Shown: positions 11,729-20,415 of the stretch, piece by piece
How positions within the stretch are numbered: the first letter of the stretch is position 1
Layout of the letters: the number at the start of each line of letters is the position of its first letter
Assembly: GCA_003171335.1 (NCBI GenBank)
Contig: PMYD01000101.1
Location: 86,223 to 120,195, forward strand
Source: Phycisphaerales bacterium
GTDB taxonomy: Bacteria; Planctomycetota; Phycisphaerae; SM23-33; FEN-1343
DNA: 33,973 nt
Direction of reading: 5' to 3'
Translations under genes and position numbers: made by a program
The notes under the pieces: generated by a model
Seen by the model: the letters and a program-made list of their open reading frames with translations, nothing else
What the model was told of the DNA's origin: nothing
The model's database searches: none

Positions 11729-13142
11729 GCCCACCGGCTTCCAGGAATTCGACCGCCGCGAGGCGCCGCATCGCCCCATCGCCGAGCGCATCGGCGATTT
11801 CCACGAGGTGGACCTGCCGCTGCCGATGGAGGAGATGCTCCGCCAGGCGGCCCGCTGCATGGACTGCGGCGTGCCCTTCTGCCACGGCGTGGGCTGCCCG
11901 CTGGCCAATCGCATTCCCGAATTCAACGACCTGGTCTACAACAACCGCTGGCGCGAGGCGTGCGATGTGCTGCACGCCACGAACAATTTTCCCGAGATCA
12001 CCGGCCGCATCTGCCCCGCCCTGTGCGAGGCCGCCTGCACGCTGAACCTGGGCGGTGCGCCTGTGCTGGTCAAGCACATCGAACTGCAGGTGGCCGAGCG
12101 CGGTTTCGAGCAGGGCTGGATCCGCCCGCAGTCGCCGCTGGTCCGCACCGGAAGGCGGGTGGCCGTGGTCGGCTCGGGGCCGGCGGGCCTGGCGGGCGCC
12201 CAGCAACTGGCGCGGGCCGGGCACGATGTGGTCGTCTTCGAAAAAGACCACCGACCCGGCGGCATCCTTCGCTACGGCATTCCCGACTTCAAGCTGGAAA
12301 AGCACATCCTCGACCGCCGGCTCGAGCAGCTCACCGGCGAGGGCGTGCGCTTCGAGACCGGCGTGACGATCGGGCAGGACCTGTCCATCCGGTATATTCG
12401 CAGCCACTTCGACGCGGTCTGCCTGGTCCTGGGCGCCGGCCAGCCGCGCGAGCTGGAGGTGACCGGCCGCGATCTGGCCGGCGTGCACCTGGCCATGGAC
12501 TTCCTGCGCCAGCAGAACCGGCTCAATGCCGGCGAGGGTCTGACGGCCGGCGAGACGCGCATCAGCGCCGAAGGCAAAGCCGTCGTCGTGGTCGGCGGCG
12601 GCGACACCGGCAGCGACTGCGCGGGCACCGCCATCCGCCAGGGCGCGCGCCAGGTGGCGCTCATCGAGATCCTGCCCAAGCCGCCCGAGGGCTTCAATGT
12701 GGAGACCCCCTGGCCGCAGTGGCCGCGCATTTTGCGAACCTCCAGCAGCCACGAGGAAGGCTGCGAGCGCCGCTGGTCGGTGCTCACCAAGCGCCTGGCC
12801 GGTTCGGACGGCCGCGTGACCGAACTGCACGGCATCGAAGTGGAGTGGCGCAACGAAAACGGCCGCTTTGCCATGCGCGAAGTGCCCGGCAGCGAATTTG
12901 TGCTGCCCGCCGAACTGGTGCTCATCGCCATGGGCTTCGTCCACGTAACCCACAGCCCGCTGGTTTCGGCGCTGGGGCTCAAACTGGATGCCCGCGGCAA
13001 CATCGCCACCAGCGACTACCACACCAGCGAACCGGGCATTTTCACCGCCGGCGATGCCGCCCTGGGCGCCTCGCTGGTGGTCCGCGCCATCCAGGAAGGG
13101 CGCCAGGTCGCCGCCGCGATTGATGGCTGGCTGCGGAAGTAG
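11721..13142 (+). CDS. gltD: Glutamate synthase small subunit
   Basis: A 473-residue flavoprotein that feeds NADPH electrons to GltB. N-terminal cysteines for the two 4Fe-4S clusters are visible (Cys46, 49, 54, 59 and Cys98, 102, 106). They are followed by an FAD-binding motif VVGSGPAGLAGA (149-160) and an NAD(P)-binding motif VVGGGDTGSDCAG near 290-302. The C-terminal FAD segment reads GIFTAGDAALGASLVVRAI. Its ATG lies inside the end of gltB (8-base overlap). It ends only 8 bp from the convergent ilvE stop, with no room for a dedicated terminator, so the two transcripts probably overlap. Confidence 0.97.
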
Positions 13143-13150
13143 CCAACGCC

Positions 13151-14008
13151 TTATGCTTCTTGCCGCACCTTGATTTTGAACGCCGCCATCAACTGCCGGG
13201 TGATGCGGCCGGGCTTGCCATCGCCGATAGTGCGATTGTCCACCGCCGTCACGGGCACCACCTCGGCGGCCGTGCCGGTCAGGAAGCATTCCTCGCACGT
13301 GTACAGGTCGTAGCGGCTGACTTCCGCCTCCGACACGCACAGGCCCGCCTCGCGGCCCAGGTCCATGACCACTTCGCGCGTGACGCCGCCCAGCACGCCC
13401 GCGTTCAGGGGCGGGGTGACCACCTCGCCGCGGCGGATGATGAACACGTTGTCCCCGGTCGCCTCGGCCACCAGGCCGGCGGTGTTGAGCATGATCGCCT
13501 CGGGCACGTCGGCGTCGATGGCCTCGATCTTCGCCAGGATATTGTTGAGGTAGTTGAGGCTCTTGATCCGCGGACTCAGCGCGTTGGGGTTATTGCGCAC
13601 GGTCGAGGCGATGATCACGCGCAGGCCCGTCTCGTACAGCTCGGCCGGGTAAAGCTGGATCGTGTCGGCGATGATGAACACATTGGGCCGCTCGCAGGTG
13701 AAGGGGTTGAGCCCCAGCGAGCCCTTGCCGCGCGTGACCACCAGGCGAATGTACCCATCGCCGATGGCATTGGCGCTGACCGCCGCCTTCATGGCCTCGG
13801 TGAGCTGGGCCCTGTCATATGGCATGGGCAGCCGAATGGCGCGGGCCCCGGCCTCCAGCCGCTCCAGGTGGCGCTGGCACTTGAAGATCCGCCCGCCGTA
13901 CACGCGGATGCCCTCGAACACGCCATCGCCATACAGCAGACCGTGGTCGAACACGTCGATGCCGGCCTGTTCCCTTTCGACCAGCTTGTCGTTCAGCCAG
14001 ATTTTCAT
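13151..14008 (-). CDS. ilvE: Branched-chain amino acid aminotransferase (class IV)
   Basis: A 285-residue fold-type IV PLP aminotransferase, most likely exchanging amino groups between glutamate and the keto acids of valine, leucine and isoleucine. It opens with KIWLNDKLV and GLLYGDGVFEGIRVYGG, as in IlvE. The PLP lysine is Lys149 in RIKSLNYLNNILAK, and the conserved EATGDNVFI and GVLGGVTREVV segments follow. GGGAGAG precedes the ATG at 14008. D-amino acid aminotransferase or 4-amino-4-deoxychorismate lyase share this fold, but the motif set fits IlvE best. It is convergent with gltBD, whose product glutamate is its amino donor, although a shared control is not shown. Confidence 0.9.
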   Translation of the reverse strand: MKIWLNDKLVEREQAGIDVFDHGLLYGDGVFEGIRVYGGRIFKCQRHLERLEAGARAIRLPMPYDRAQLTEAMKAAVSANAIGDGYIRLVVTRGKGSLGLNPFTCERPNVFIIADTIQLYPAELYETGLRVIIASTVRNNPNALSPRIKSLNYLNNILAKIEAIDADVPEAIMLNTAGLVAEATGDNVFIIRRGEVVTPPLNAGVLGGVTREVVMDLGREAGLCVSEAEVSRYDLYTCEECFLTGTAAEVVPVTAVDNRTIGDGKPGRITRQLMAAFKIKVRQEA

Positions 14009-14081
14009 CGTCCGTCTCTCCCGATCATCACGCGCCCTTACGTTGGGCGGTACTCATCGTATCGGCGGTCTGCCTTTTCAG

Positions 14082-14205
14082 GAAGACTGTAGGCTGTAGG
14101 CTTTAGGCTGTAGGAACGGCCGGAGGAAGAACAGGAACACGTCTGTTCCGGGTCCGGCTCTTCTACAGCCTACAGCCTACAGCCTAAAGCCTACAGCCTG
14201 TCTTC
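14082..14205. repeat. GTAGGCT-type inverted repeat between lolD and ilvE
   Basis: CTGTAGGCTGTAGGCTTTAGGCTGTAGG-type words at 14082-14114 are mirrored at 14164-14205 as TACAGCC, CCTAAAGCC words ending in GTCTTC. Together they can form one long hairpin whose loop contains a second small hairpin (GGAACACGTCTGTTCC). The right arm ends exactly at the lolD stop. It may act as a terminator for the lysS-lol unit, but there is no T-run. Confidence 0.75.
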
Positions 14206-14898
14206 TCACTTCAGTTTCCCATCCACTAGGTGCACCACGCGATTGGCCATGGCCGCCAGCTCGGGATCGTGCGTGACCATGACCAGCGTCTGTTTGACAT
14301 CGCGGTTGAAGCTCTTGATCACCTCGAGGATCTCCCCGCCCGTGCGCCGGTCGAGGTTGCCCGTGGGTTCATCGGCCAGGAGCACCTTGGGGGCGTTGAC
14401 CAGGGCGCGGGCCAGGGCCACGCGCTGGCGCTCCCCGCCCGATAGCTCGCTGGGCCGGTGCTTGAGCCGGCCCGAGAGCCCCACGCGGTCGAGAATCTCA
14501 TCGGCGCGCTGGCGCGCCTGGCGGCGCTGGCCCAGCCAGCGCACCAGGCCGGGTCCGGTCATCTGCGCGATCTGCACGTTTTCCAGCACGTTCAGCTCGG
14601 GCAGCAGATGGTAGAACTGGAAGACAAACCCGATGTCGTCCCTCCGCATCCTCGTGCGGCCGCCAGCGCCCAGCCGGCTGGTGTCGCGGCCGTCGACGTG
14701 AACGGTGCCTTTATCCGGCCGGTCTAAGAGGCCCATCAGGTGCAGCAGCGTGCTCTTGCCGCTGCCCGAGGCGCCGACGATGGAGACGAATTCCCCGCGT
14801 GCGACGGCGAAGCTGACGCCGCGCAGCACGTGCAGGTCCACGCGGCCCATGCGGTAGCTCTTGTGCAGGCCGGCCACGCTGATCATGGCATCACTCAT
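14206..14898 (-). CDS. lolD: Lipoprotein-releasing ABC transporter ATPase, LolD family
   Basis: A 230-residue ATP-binding subunit. Walker A is GASGSGKST at residues 42-50, the Q-loop lies in FVFQFYHLLPELNVLEN, the ABC signature is LSGGERQRVALARAL, Walker B is VLLADEPTGNLD, and the switch histidine is in MVTHD. The MacB/LolD/FtsE type is clear from the leading sequence and the short length. It follows the permease with an 8-base overlap, so the pair forms one transporter. In the Lol system such a pair extracts lipoproteins from the inner membrane. With a single, unusual permease the exact cargo is not certain. Confidence 0.9.
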   Translation of the reverse strand: MSDAMISVAGLHKSYRMGRVDLHVLRGVSFAVARGEFVSIVGASGSGKSTLLHLMGLLDRPDKGTVHVDGRDTSRLGAGGRTRMRRDDIGFVFQFYHLLPELNVLENVQIAQMTGPGLVRWLGQRRQARQRADEILDRVGLSGRLKHRPSELSGGERQRVALARALVNAPKVLLADEPTGNLDRRTGGEILEVIKSFNRDVKQTLVMVTHDPELAAMANRVVHLVDGKLK

Positions 14899-16768
14899 AG
14901 CGCAGGGCCTCCACCGGCTGCATCCGCGCGGCCCGCAGAGCCGGCAAAATCGCCCCCAGCAGCCCCGCCAGGATGGCCCCGATGATCACCCACGCCACCA
15001 CGACGGGCTGCACCTGGTTGGGGATCGTGTCGAACAGGTAGGCTTCCTTGTTGAAAACCACGTAGTGGAACGTCCGCCCGACCCAATCGTGCACCTGGTT
15101 GATGTAGTGCACGAACACGCAGCCGCCGATGGCCCCGGCGGCGCTGCCCACCAGCCCGATGGCGCAGCCATACAGCAGGTAAATGCCCGCCACGCCCGCG
15201 CTGGTGCCGCCGATGCTTTTGATGACGCCCACATCCCGCGTCCGCTGCACGACCATCATGTAGAAGATGGCGAACACCAGCACCACCGCCACCATGGAGA
15301 TGATGGAGAACATGATCACCGTCAGCGTCCGCTGCTTTTCGATGGGCCCGACGAAGGACTCCTGCTTCTGTTCCCACGTCTGGATCGAGGCCTCATCCGC
15401 CGCTGGCGCATCGGGGAAATTCGCCTGGAACAGCGCGTACGCGGCCTTGACCGCCTCTAACGCCTCGCGCTGGTCGGCGAGCCGTACGTTCAGGGTCTGC
15501 TGCGCGCCATCGCGCAGGATCGTCAATCGCAGTTCGCTGCCGGCGTGCTTGGCGGGCAGAGGCGGCGGGTTCTGCCCGCTGGCGGGCTGCGAGGCCGCGC
15601 TGGATGTGGCCGTCGGCTCGCGGCCGCCGGTCAACACCCGCCGCAGGTCCTCGATCGCGTGGAGGGGATGCCCATCCGCCGCCAGGACGCGGTCGCCTTC
15701 CCGGAGACCCGCCTTGTCGGCCGGCGAATCCTTCACTACCTGGCGCACCAGCAGGCCGGCGGCAGAGGATCCGTCCGTGGCCGGTGCGGCCACAAGCCCC
15801 AGGTACGCCGGCGCCAGCTTCACCTGCACCTGCGAACAGAGCGCCGGCTCACCCTCGCCGCCGTCGGCGGCCTCCTTGGCGTTCATGTCGACCAGTTTCT
15901 GGAGCACGTCGAACTCGATGTACACGTGCAGGTTGTCGATGCCATAAATGCCCAGCCGGTCATCGCCGATGTACGTGAAGTTCTTGTCCACCGGCTGCGT
16001 CAGCACGCTGAGGCCGCGGGCGATGGGCAGCAATGTCAGGCGGACCTGGCGGCCCACCGGCATCTTCCGGGTGTACGCGCCGGTGAGCGAGTCGCGCTCG
16101 GTCGTGCCGGGAATATCGACTCCGAAAATGATCCGCGGCAGGTTGGGATCGTAGTCGAGAAAGACAGGCATCGACTTTCGCAATCGTTTCAGTTCATCCA
16201 GCCGCTGCTCGGCCGCGGCGATCTGCTCGGCCCGTTGCGTGCTGGGCGGCAAGGCCTGGAACTGGGCCAGCCGGTTCGTCGCTTCGGCGATTTCGCTGTC
16301 CACGAGCGCCTGCTGGCGCTCGCGCCGCTCCCGCAGCCCCGCCAGCATTTCGGGCGATGGCTCAAACCGCGGGTGCTGCTTCAATTCCGGCGGCCAGAGC
16401 CCCTCCCCAAACGAACTGACGCGCGTCGCCTCCGGCAGCCGCAGCCCCACCACGCGCACAAAATGCGTGAACGTGGGTCCGACGCGCAGCAGCCCGTAGG
16501 CGTAAATCACCGGCGTTTCGGCCGTGGCCTCCGGCAGTGTGCGCAACTCCTCCATCAGGTGCTCGTACCGCGGCAGCCCGCCGTAAGGACTCTCGACGAT
16601 CACATCGCCCATCATGCCGCGGGCGGCGTTCTCCACGGCATCGAGAAAGCCGTTGAACACGCTGACCACCACCAGCACCATGAACACGCACAGCGCCATG
16701 CCAGTAATGGCGACCAGCGCGATATACCGCCGGCGGAGGTAGCGAAGGCAGAGGAACAGTTTATACAT
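14891..16768 (-). CDS. LolC/E-type ABC permease with inserted PDZ domain
   Basis: A 625-residue permease of the LolC/E-FtsX-MacB type. TM1 is at about 17-40, a very large periplasmic region spans 41-480, and three C-terminal helices lie at about 483-507, 525-553 and 587-612 (FtsX domain, ending in LRAARMQPVEALRYE). The periplasmic part holds two additions. Residues 141-200 are highly charged and probably a coiled coil (GLRERRERQQALVDSEIAEA). Residues about 322-432 look like a PDZ domain (GLLVRQVVKDSPADKAGLRE, GDRVLAADG, then LRLTILRDGAQQTLNVRL), itself interrupted by a Pro/Ser/Ala linker near 384-408. No good ribosome-binding site precedes the ATG at 16768. It pairs with lolD downstream. Confidence 0.85.
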   Translation of the reverse strand: MYKLFLCLRYLRRRYIALVAITGMALCVFMVLVVVSVFNGFLDAVENAARGMMGDVIVESPYGGLPRYEHLMEELRTLPEATAETPVIYAYGLLRVGPTFTHFVRVVGLRLPEATRVSSFGEGLWPPELKQHPRFEPSPEMLAGLRERRERQQALVDSEIAEATNRLAQFQALPPSTQRAEQIAAAEQRLDELKRLRKSMPVFLDYDPNLPRIIFGVDIPGTTERDSLTGAYTRKMPVGRQVRLTLLPIARGLSVLTQPVDKNFTYIGDDRLGIYGIDNLHVYIEFDVLQKLVDMNAKEAADGGEGEPALCSQVQVKLAPAYLGLVAAPATDGSSAAGLLVRQVVKDSPADKAGLREGDRVLAADGHPLHAIEDLRRVLTGGREPTATSSAASQPASGQNPPPLPAKHAGSELRLTILRDGAQQTLNVRLADQREALEAVKAAYALFQANFPDAPAADEASIQTWEQKQESFVGPIEKQRTLTVIMFSIISMVAVVLVFAIFYMMVVQRTRDVGVIKSIGGTSAGVAGIYLLYGCAIGLVGSAAGAIGGCVFVHYINQVHDWVGRTFHYVVFNKEAYLFDTIPNQVQPVVVAWVIIGAILAGLLGAILPALRAARMQPVEALRYE

Positions 16769-16863
16769 GCTGAGTCAGTCTAGCGATTCAAGGGTCCTCG
16801 TTAAAAGGGTCCGCTCGCTTCCTGCTTCGCCAAGGCTTCGCAGGACTTCGTCGCTCGCTTCTG

Positions 16864-17000
16864 GTTAATTCGTTAATCGGTTAATCGGTCGGACCCGGAT
16901 TCGGCTCTCGGCTGCCATTCCGAGGTCTTTCTCTGTGTCCTCAATCCGGCTGTTTCTTTCCGCCGTTACTCTGTGTTCCTCTGTGTCCTCTGTGGTTCAC
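16864..17000. repeat. Low-complexity repeats between lysS and permease
   Basis: Within the 238-bp spacer, TTAATCGG-type words are repeated at 16864-16888, and CTCTGTGTCCTC or CTCTGTGTTCCTC words are repeated at 16928-17000. The second resembles the sequence at 121-180. No gene is seen. Confidence 0.6.
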
Positions 17001-17006
17001 TTCCCC

Positions 17007-18530
17007 TTACGTGCCCAGCGGCCTTAGCGTCGGGAAAAGCACCACATCCCGGATTGTCGTCCGCCCCGTCAGCAGCATCACGATGCGGTCGATGCCAATT
17101 CCCAGCCCGCCAGCCGGCGGCATGCCGTGCTGGAGGGCCGTCAGGAAATCGCTGTCCATCGTCCGCATCACCTGGCCATCGGTCTCGCCGGCCAGTTGCT
17201 GGCGGAAGTTGGCATCCTGGATAGCCGGGTCGTTCAATTCCGTATACGCGTTGGCCAGTTCCATGTTGGCCGCATACGCCTCGAAGCGCAGGGCGAGGCT
17301 CGGATCATCCGGATGCCGCCGGGTCAGGGGGCACAGGGCGGCGGGCCAATCCTTGACGAAGATCGGCCCGGTGAGGTGCGGCTGGACCAGCATCTCGAAC
17401 AGGACTTGGACCACAATGGCATCATCCTTGTTCGACTCATCCACGCCCAATTCGCGGGCCTTGGCGCGCACGGCGGCGACATCGCGCATGGAGACGCCCG
17501 CGTGCTCGATTAACAGCTCGTCGTACGTGGCCCGGCGCCAGGGCGGTGTCAGGTCGAAAGTCTGCCCTCCGTACAGCACCTGTGTCGAGTTCCAGACCAG
17601 TTGGGCGGCCGAGGAGATCATCCCCTCGGTCAGCTCCATCATCACGTTGTAGTCGGCCCGGGCCTGGTACAGCTCAAGCATGGTGAATTCGGGGTTGTGC
17701 GTCGAATCGATGCCTTCGTTGCGGAAGTTGCGGTTGATCTCGAACACCTTCTCCATGCCGCCCACCAGCAGCCGCTTGAGGTATAGCTCCGGGCTGATCC
17801 GAAGGTACAGGTCCGTGTCGAGGGCGTTATGGTGGGTCACGAAAGGCCTCGCGGCGGCGCCGCCGGGCGTCGCCTGCATCATGGGGGTCTCGACCTCTTC
17901 AAAACCCCGTTCTTCCAGGTACCTACGGATATGCCGGATAATGTCCAAACGGTACTTGAAGACTGCCATGGATCCGGGGTTGACGATCAGGTCCAGGTAT
18001 CGCTGGCGGTAGCGCAACTCCACATCCTGAAGCCCGTGGTATTTTTCCGGCAGCGGGTGGAGCGATTTGCAGAGCAGTTCGAGATTGTCCGCAAAGACCG
18101 TCAGTTCGCCGGTGCGGGTGCGGGCGAGCTGGCCGCGGACGGCCACGATGTCACCCAGGTCCAGCAGGTCCGCCAGTTTCCACTGCACCTCGCTGAGCGC
18201 CTTCTTACTGAGGGCGATCTGCATCGTGCCCGACTCATCGCGGAGCTGGGCGAAGATGAGCTTGCCCATGTTGCGGAAGAGAACGATCCGGCCGGCCACA
18301 TCGGCCAGTTGCGGGGCGGCGGCCGCCGCGGCGCTCTCGGCGGCGGCCGTCTTGCCATCAGCGCCGGAGACAGAGCTTTCCGTGCCCGTCTCGCTGTTGA
18401 CATCCACGAACCGTCCCAGCACCGAAGAAATCGGCTCGGCGGTGTCGTAGCGATGCCCGTACGGGTCGATCCCGAGCTGGCGAATCCGCTCGAGCTTAAG
18501 CTGACGGTCCTGTTGTACTTTCTCTAACAT
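17007..18530 (-). CDS. lysS: Lysyl-tRNA synthetase, class II
   Basis: A 507-residue enzyme that charges tRNA-Lys. An N-terminal OB-fold anticodon-binding domain (VAGRIVLFRNMGKLIFAQLRD) is followed by the class II catalytic core: motif 1 region RRYLEERGFEEVETPMM, motif 2 FEINRNFRNEGIDSTHNPEF, and motif 3 GLGIGIDRIVMLLTG. The signature HNPEFTMLELYQA is typical of LysS. A low-complexity Ala/Ser-rich insert (about residues 46-75) sits before the OB fold, so the protein is slightly longer at that end than usual. The ATG at 18530 has only a weak purine-rich sequence upstream. The AT-rich region beyond is the likely promoter zone. The lol pair follows 238 bp downstream in the same direction. Confidence 0.97.
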   Translation of the reverse strand: MLEKVQQDRQLKLERIRQLGIDPYGHRYDTAEPISSVLGRFVDVNSETGTESSVSGADGKTAAAESAAAAAAPQLADVAGRIVLFRNMGKLIFAQLRDESGTMQIALSKKALSEVQWKLADLLDLGDIVAVRGQLARTRTGELTVFADNLELLCKSLHPLPEKYHGLQDVELRYRQRYLDLIVNPGSMAVFKYRLDIIRHIRRYLEERGFEEVETPMMQATPGGAAARPFVTHHNALDTDLYLRISPELYLKRLLVGGMEKVFEINRNFRNEGIDSTHNPEFTMLELYQARADYNVMMELTEGMISSAAQLVWNSTQVLYGGQTFDLTPPWRRATYDELLIEHAGVSMRDVAAVRAKARELGVDESNKDDAIVVQVLFEMLVQPHLTGPIFVKDWPAALCPLTRRHPDDPSLALRFEAYAANMELANAYTELNDPAIQDANFRQQLAGETDGQVMRTMDSDFLTALQHGMPPAGGLGIGIDRIVMLLTGRTTIRDVVLFPTLRPLGT

Positions 18531-18792
18531 ATGAATTTGCAGCCCCGTGCGACTGTTATTGCGAACCTCCCCTCGCCCAATCCAGCATCATCATCCACGG
18601 CCAAGATCAAGTCAAGGGCAGGGGCGCGAGGCAAAAAGAATCTCGCCCAAGCAGCCACGAAAACAGGTACATGCGTCAAAACCATGCTTATTCCATATTT
18701 CATAAATAGTTATGTTTAAATTACGAAGCAAAAACATGCGAAAATAAGGCCTAAACTTCTACAGCATAAGTGCTTATGCATAACTCTTTATC

Positions 18793-18948
18793 CTAAAAGG
18801 CCGCAAGCAAAAGTGCATAATGCTTGAACTGCATATATCCCATCTTTTGCAAGCTTCCCATTTTCGCATTCCGACGTTGTATGCTACCCACTCTTTCAGT
18901 TGCTCTGGCATTACTTACTACGACTCCGTACAGGTCTTTCATGACCAT
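18793..18948 (-). pseudogene. Possible transposase C-terminal remnant
   Basis: A 51-codon frame on the minus strand with no ribosome-binding site and an in-frame stop just before its ATG. It encodes MVMKDLYGVVVSNARATERV followed by a basic stretch (SIQRRNAKMG) and MGYMQFKHYALLLAAF. The pattern SNA..E..-basic-G-aromatic-hydrophobic resembles the C-terminal end of DDE transposases, perhaps ISL3-like. This is only a by-eye likeness. Its low GC fits decayed foreign DNA. It could equally be a chance frame. Confidence 0.2.
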
Positions 18949-19080
18949 GGATAATCACTGTAGCACAGGTTTCGGAATCTGTAAAGTCTTTTTTTGAAAA
19001 TCCGACAAGAAATCTTTACGGGAGCTCAGTGAGCGCGCCGAGCAATCGCACCGACGCCCCTCCATCCGATTACCGATTAA

Positions 19081-19118
19081 CGGTTCGACCGCCCTGAGCG
19101 GCTCACCGCCGAAGGGCC
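19081..19118. repeat. Second copy of GC-word repeat
   Basis: CGGTTCGACCGCCCTGAGCGG followed by CTCACCGCCGAAGGGC matches words at 2611-2676, where the same order is found with extra units. The copy here interrupts two GATTAACGG words. Confidence 0.65.
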
Positions 19119-19141
19119 GATTAACGGCTTCCCCGTCTTCA

Positions 19142-20095
19142 TCACATCTCAAACTGCCCGGCCATTTCCCGCATGCACAGCTCGAGGAAGTCTGTGCTCG
19201 CCTCATGGCCCATGTAGGGGTAGATCTCGATGCGCTTGTCGCAGGTGAGATGATTGTAGACGCCGAAGATGCCGCTTGGGGGGCAGATGGTATCGCACAG
19301 GCCCACGCTGATGAGCGTGCGGGCGTCGATGCGGCCGGCCAGATTGACATTGTCGAAGTAGCTCAACGTGCGGAAGATGCGGTTGACCTGCTCCTCCAGC
19401 AGGGGCCGGCAATACTGGGCAATTTCCTGGTACGGATTCGTGCCGCAGATCGACACCGCGCGCGCAAAATCGCACAGGAACGGCACCTCGCTCATGCACA
19501 GGGCCACTCGCGGCTCCAGGGCCGCCGTGGCCAGGGCCAGCGCGCCGCCCTGGCTGAGGCCGTACACCGCCAGGCGGTTGGGGTCCACTTCCTCGCGGCC
19601 GGCCAGCACATCCACGGCCCGCACCGCATCCAGGAAGACGTGGCGGTAGTAGTACGTGTTGGGGTCCTCGATGCCGGCGGTCATGTAGCCGGCCGTGCGC
19701 GGGCCGGGGTAGACGGCGTTGTCGCTGGCGCCGCCGCGCTGGCCGCGGACATCCACCGTCAGCACCACCGCCCCCACGGCCGCCCAGTGCAGCACGTGAA
19801 ACGTGTGCGGCCGCCGGCCGTTGTAGCCGTGAAAGACCACGATGCCGGGGGCCGCTTTAGCCCCGGTCGGCACGATCAGCTCGCCGGTAATCAGCGCATC
19901 GCCGGCCCCCAGGTAATTCACGTCGAACACATCGATGCCCTTTAAGGGCAGCGGCCGCACGCTCAGATTCACCGACAGCGGCTCTCGCCGCAAGGCCTCC
20001 AGCGAGCGCTTCCAGAACGCGGCCATGTCGTGCTGGGCGGTGATCGCGGGCTTGTATTGACGAAGCTCGGTCAACGGCATGTCTATGGAGGGCAT
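19142..20095 (-). CDS. Acetyl esterase / cephalosporin-C deacetylase, CE7 family
   Basis: A 317-residue alpha/beta hydrolase of carbohydrate esterase family 7, which removes acetyl groups from xylo-oligosaccharides and related small substrates. The RGQ motif is at 117-119, the nucleophile elbow GLSQG gives Ser181, Asp268 lies in GLCDTICPP, and His297 lies in YMGHE. This spacing matches CE7 enzymes closely. There is no signal peptide, so it is probably cytoplasmic. The ATG at 20095 has AGGAAAGGA upstream and gives the usual length. The frame is open further upstream only because it reads through an inverted repeat. It stands alone between an AT-rich island and a palindromic spacer. Confidence 0.93.
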   Translation of the reverse strand: MPSIDMPLTELRQYKPAITAQHDMAAFWKRSLEALRREPLSVNLSVRPLPLKGIDVFDVNYLGAGDALITGELIVPTGAKAAPGIVVFHGYNGRRPHTFHVLHWAAVGAVVLTVDVRGQRGGASDNAVYPGPRTAGYMTAGIEDPNTYYYRHVFLDAVRAVDVLAGREEVDPNRLAVYGLSQGGALALATAALEPRVALCMSEVPFLCDFARAVSICGTNPYQEIAQYCRPLLEEQVNRIFRTLSYFDNVNLAGRIDARTLISVGLCDTICPPSGIFGVYNHLTCDKRIEIYPYMGHEASTDFLELCMREMAGQFEM

Positions 20096-20198
20096 GAGCA
20101 GTCCTTTCCTTTTGCGAGAAAGACTCGCTGATGGCGGGAGTTTCGTCAAGAGGCAGTGAGGATTGACGAGTTGTCGGTGGCATATCCTCCCCGTGCTG

Positions 20199-20347
20199 CC
20201 CAGGTGGCATGCCCTCACGTCGCTGCACGCGGCAGCGGGCAGCGACGGGTGGGCATGTCTTCGCGCGCGGCAGCGTCCCCACGATTGCGCATGCCCACCC
20301 GCCTGGCCGCCGTAGCGGCCTGACGGCGTGAGGGCATGCCACCTGGG
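20199..20347. repeat. Nested inverted repeat (149 bp)
   Basis: Perfect 21-bp outer arms (20199-20219 and 20327-20347, core GGTGGCATGCCCTCACG and its complement) enclose a perfect 12-bp inner pair (CGGGTGGGCATG, 20246-20257, and CATGCCCACCCG, 20290-20301). GGCAGCG words lie between. It fills most of the 320-bp divergent space between the esterase and the YdjY-domain gene, where I see no coding sequence. Confidence 0.9.
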
Positions 20348-20415
20348 GATTCTGGCACTCTCGCGGGCCGTCGATACAATGCAGGGGCGATCCGAACCTC
20401 TATTCTCAAGCAACC

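Larger units (their letters stand above)
18531..19141. other. AT-rich intergenic island
   Basis: A 611-bp space between lysS and the esterase gene. From about 18700 to 19010 it is much richer in A+T than anything else in the window. It contains a GCATAAG-TG-CTTATGC palindrome (18768-18783 region), a T7 run near 18988, the possible transposase remnant listed separately, and a short copy of the GC-word repeat at 19081-19118 between two GATTAACGG words. Promoters for lysS probably lie in its left part. The composition suggests foreign or decayed DNA. Confidence 0.6.

Noticed and set aside
18531..18719. A 62-codon plus-strand frame after the lysS start
   Set aside because: No ribosome-binding site, low-complexity composition and no family resemblance; it lies in the probable lysS promoter region.
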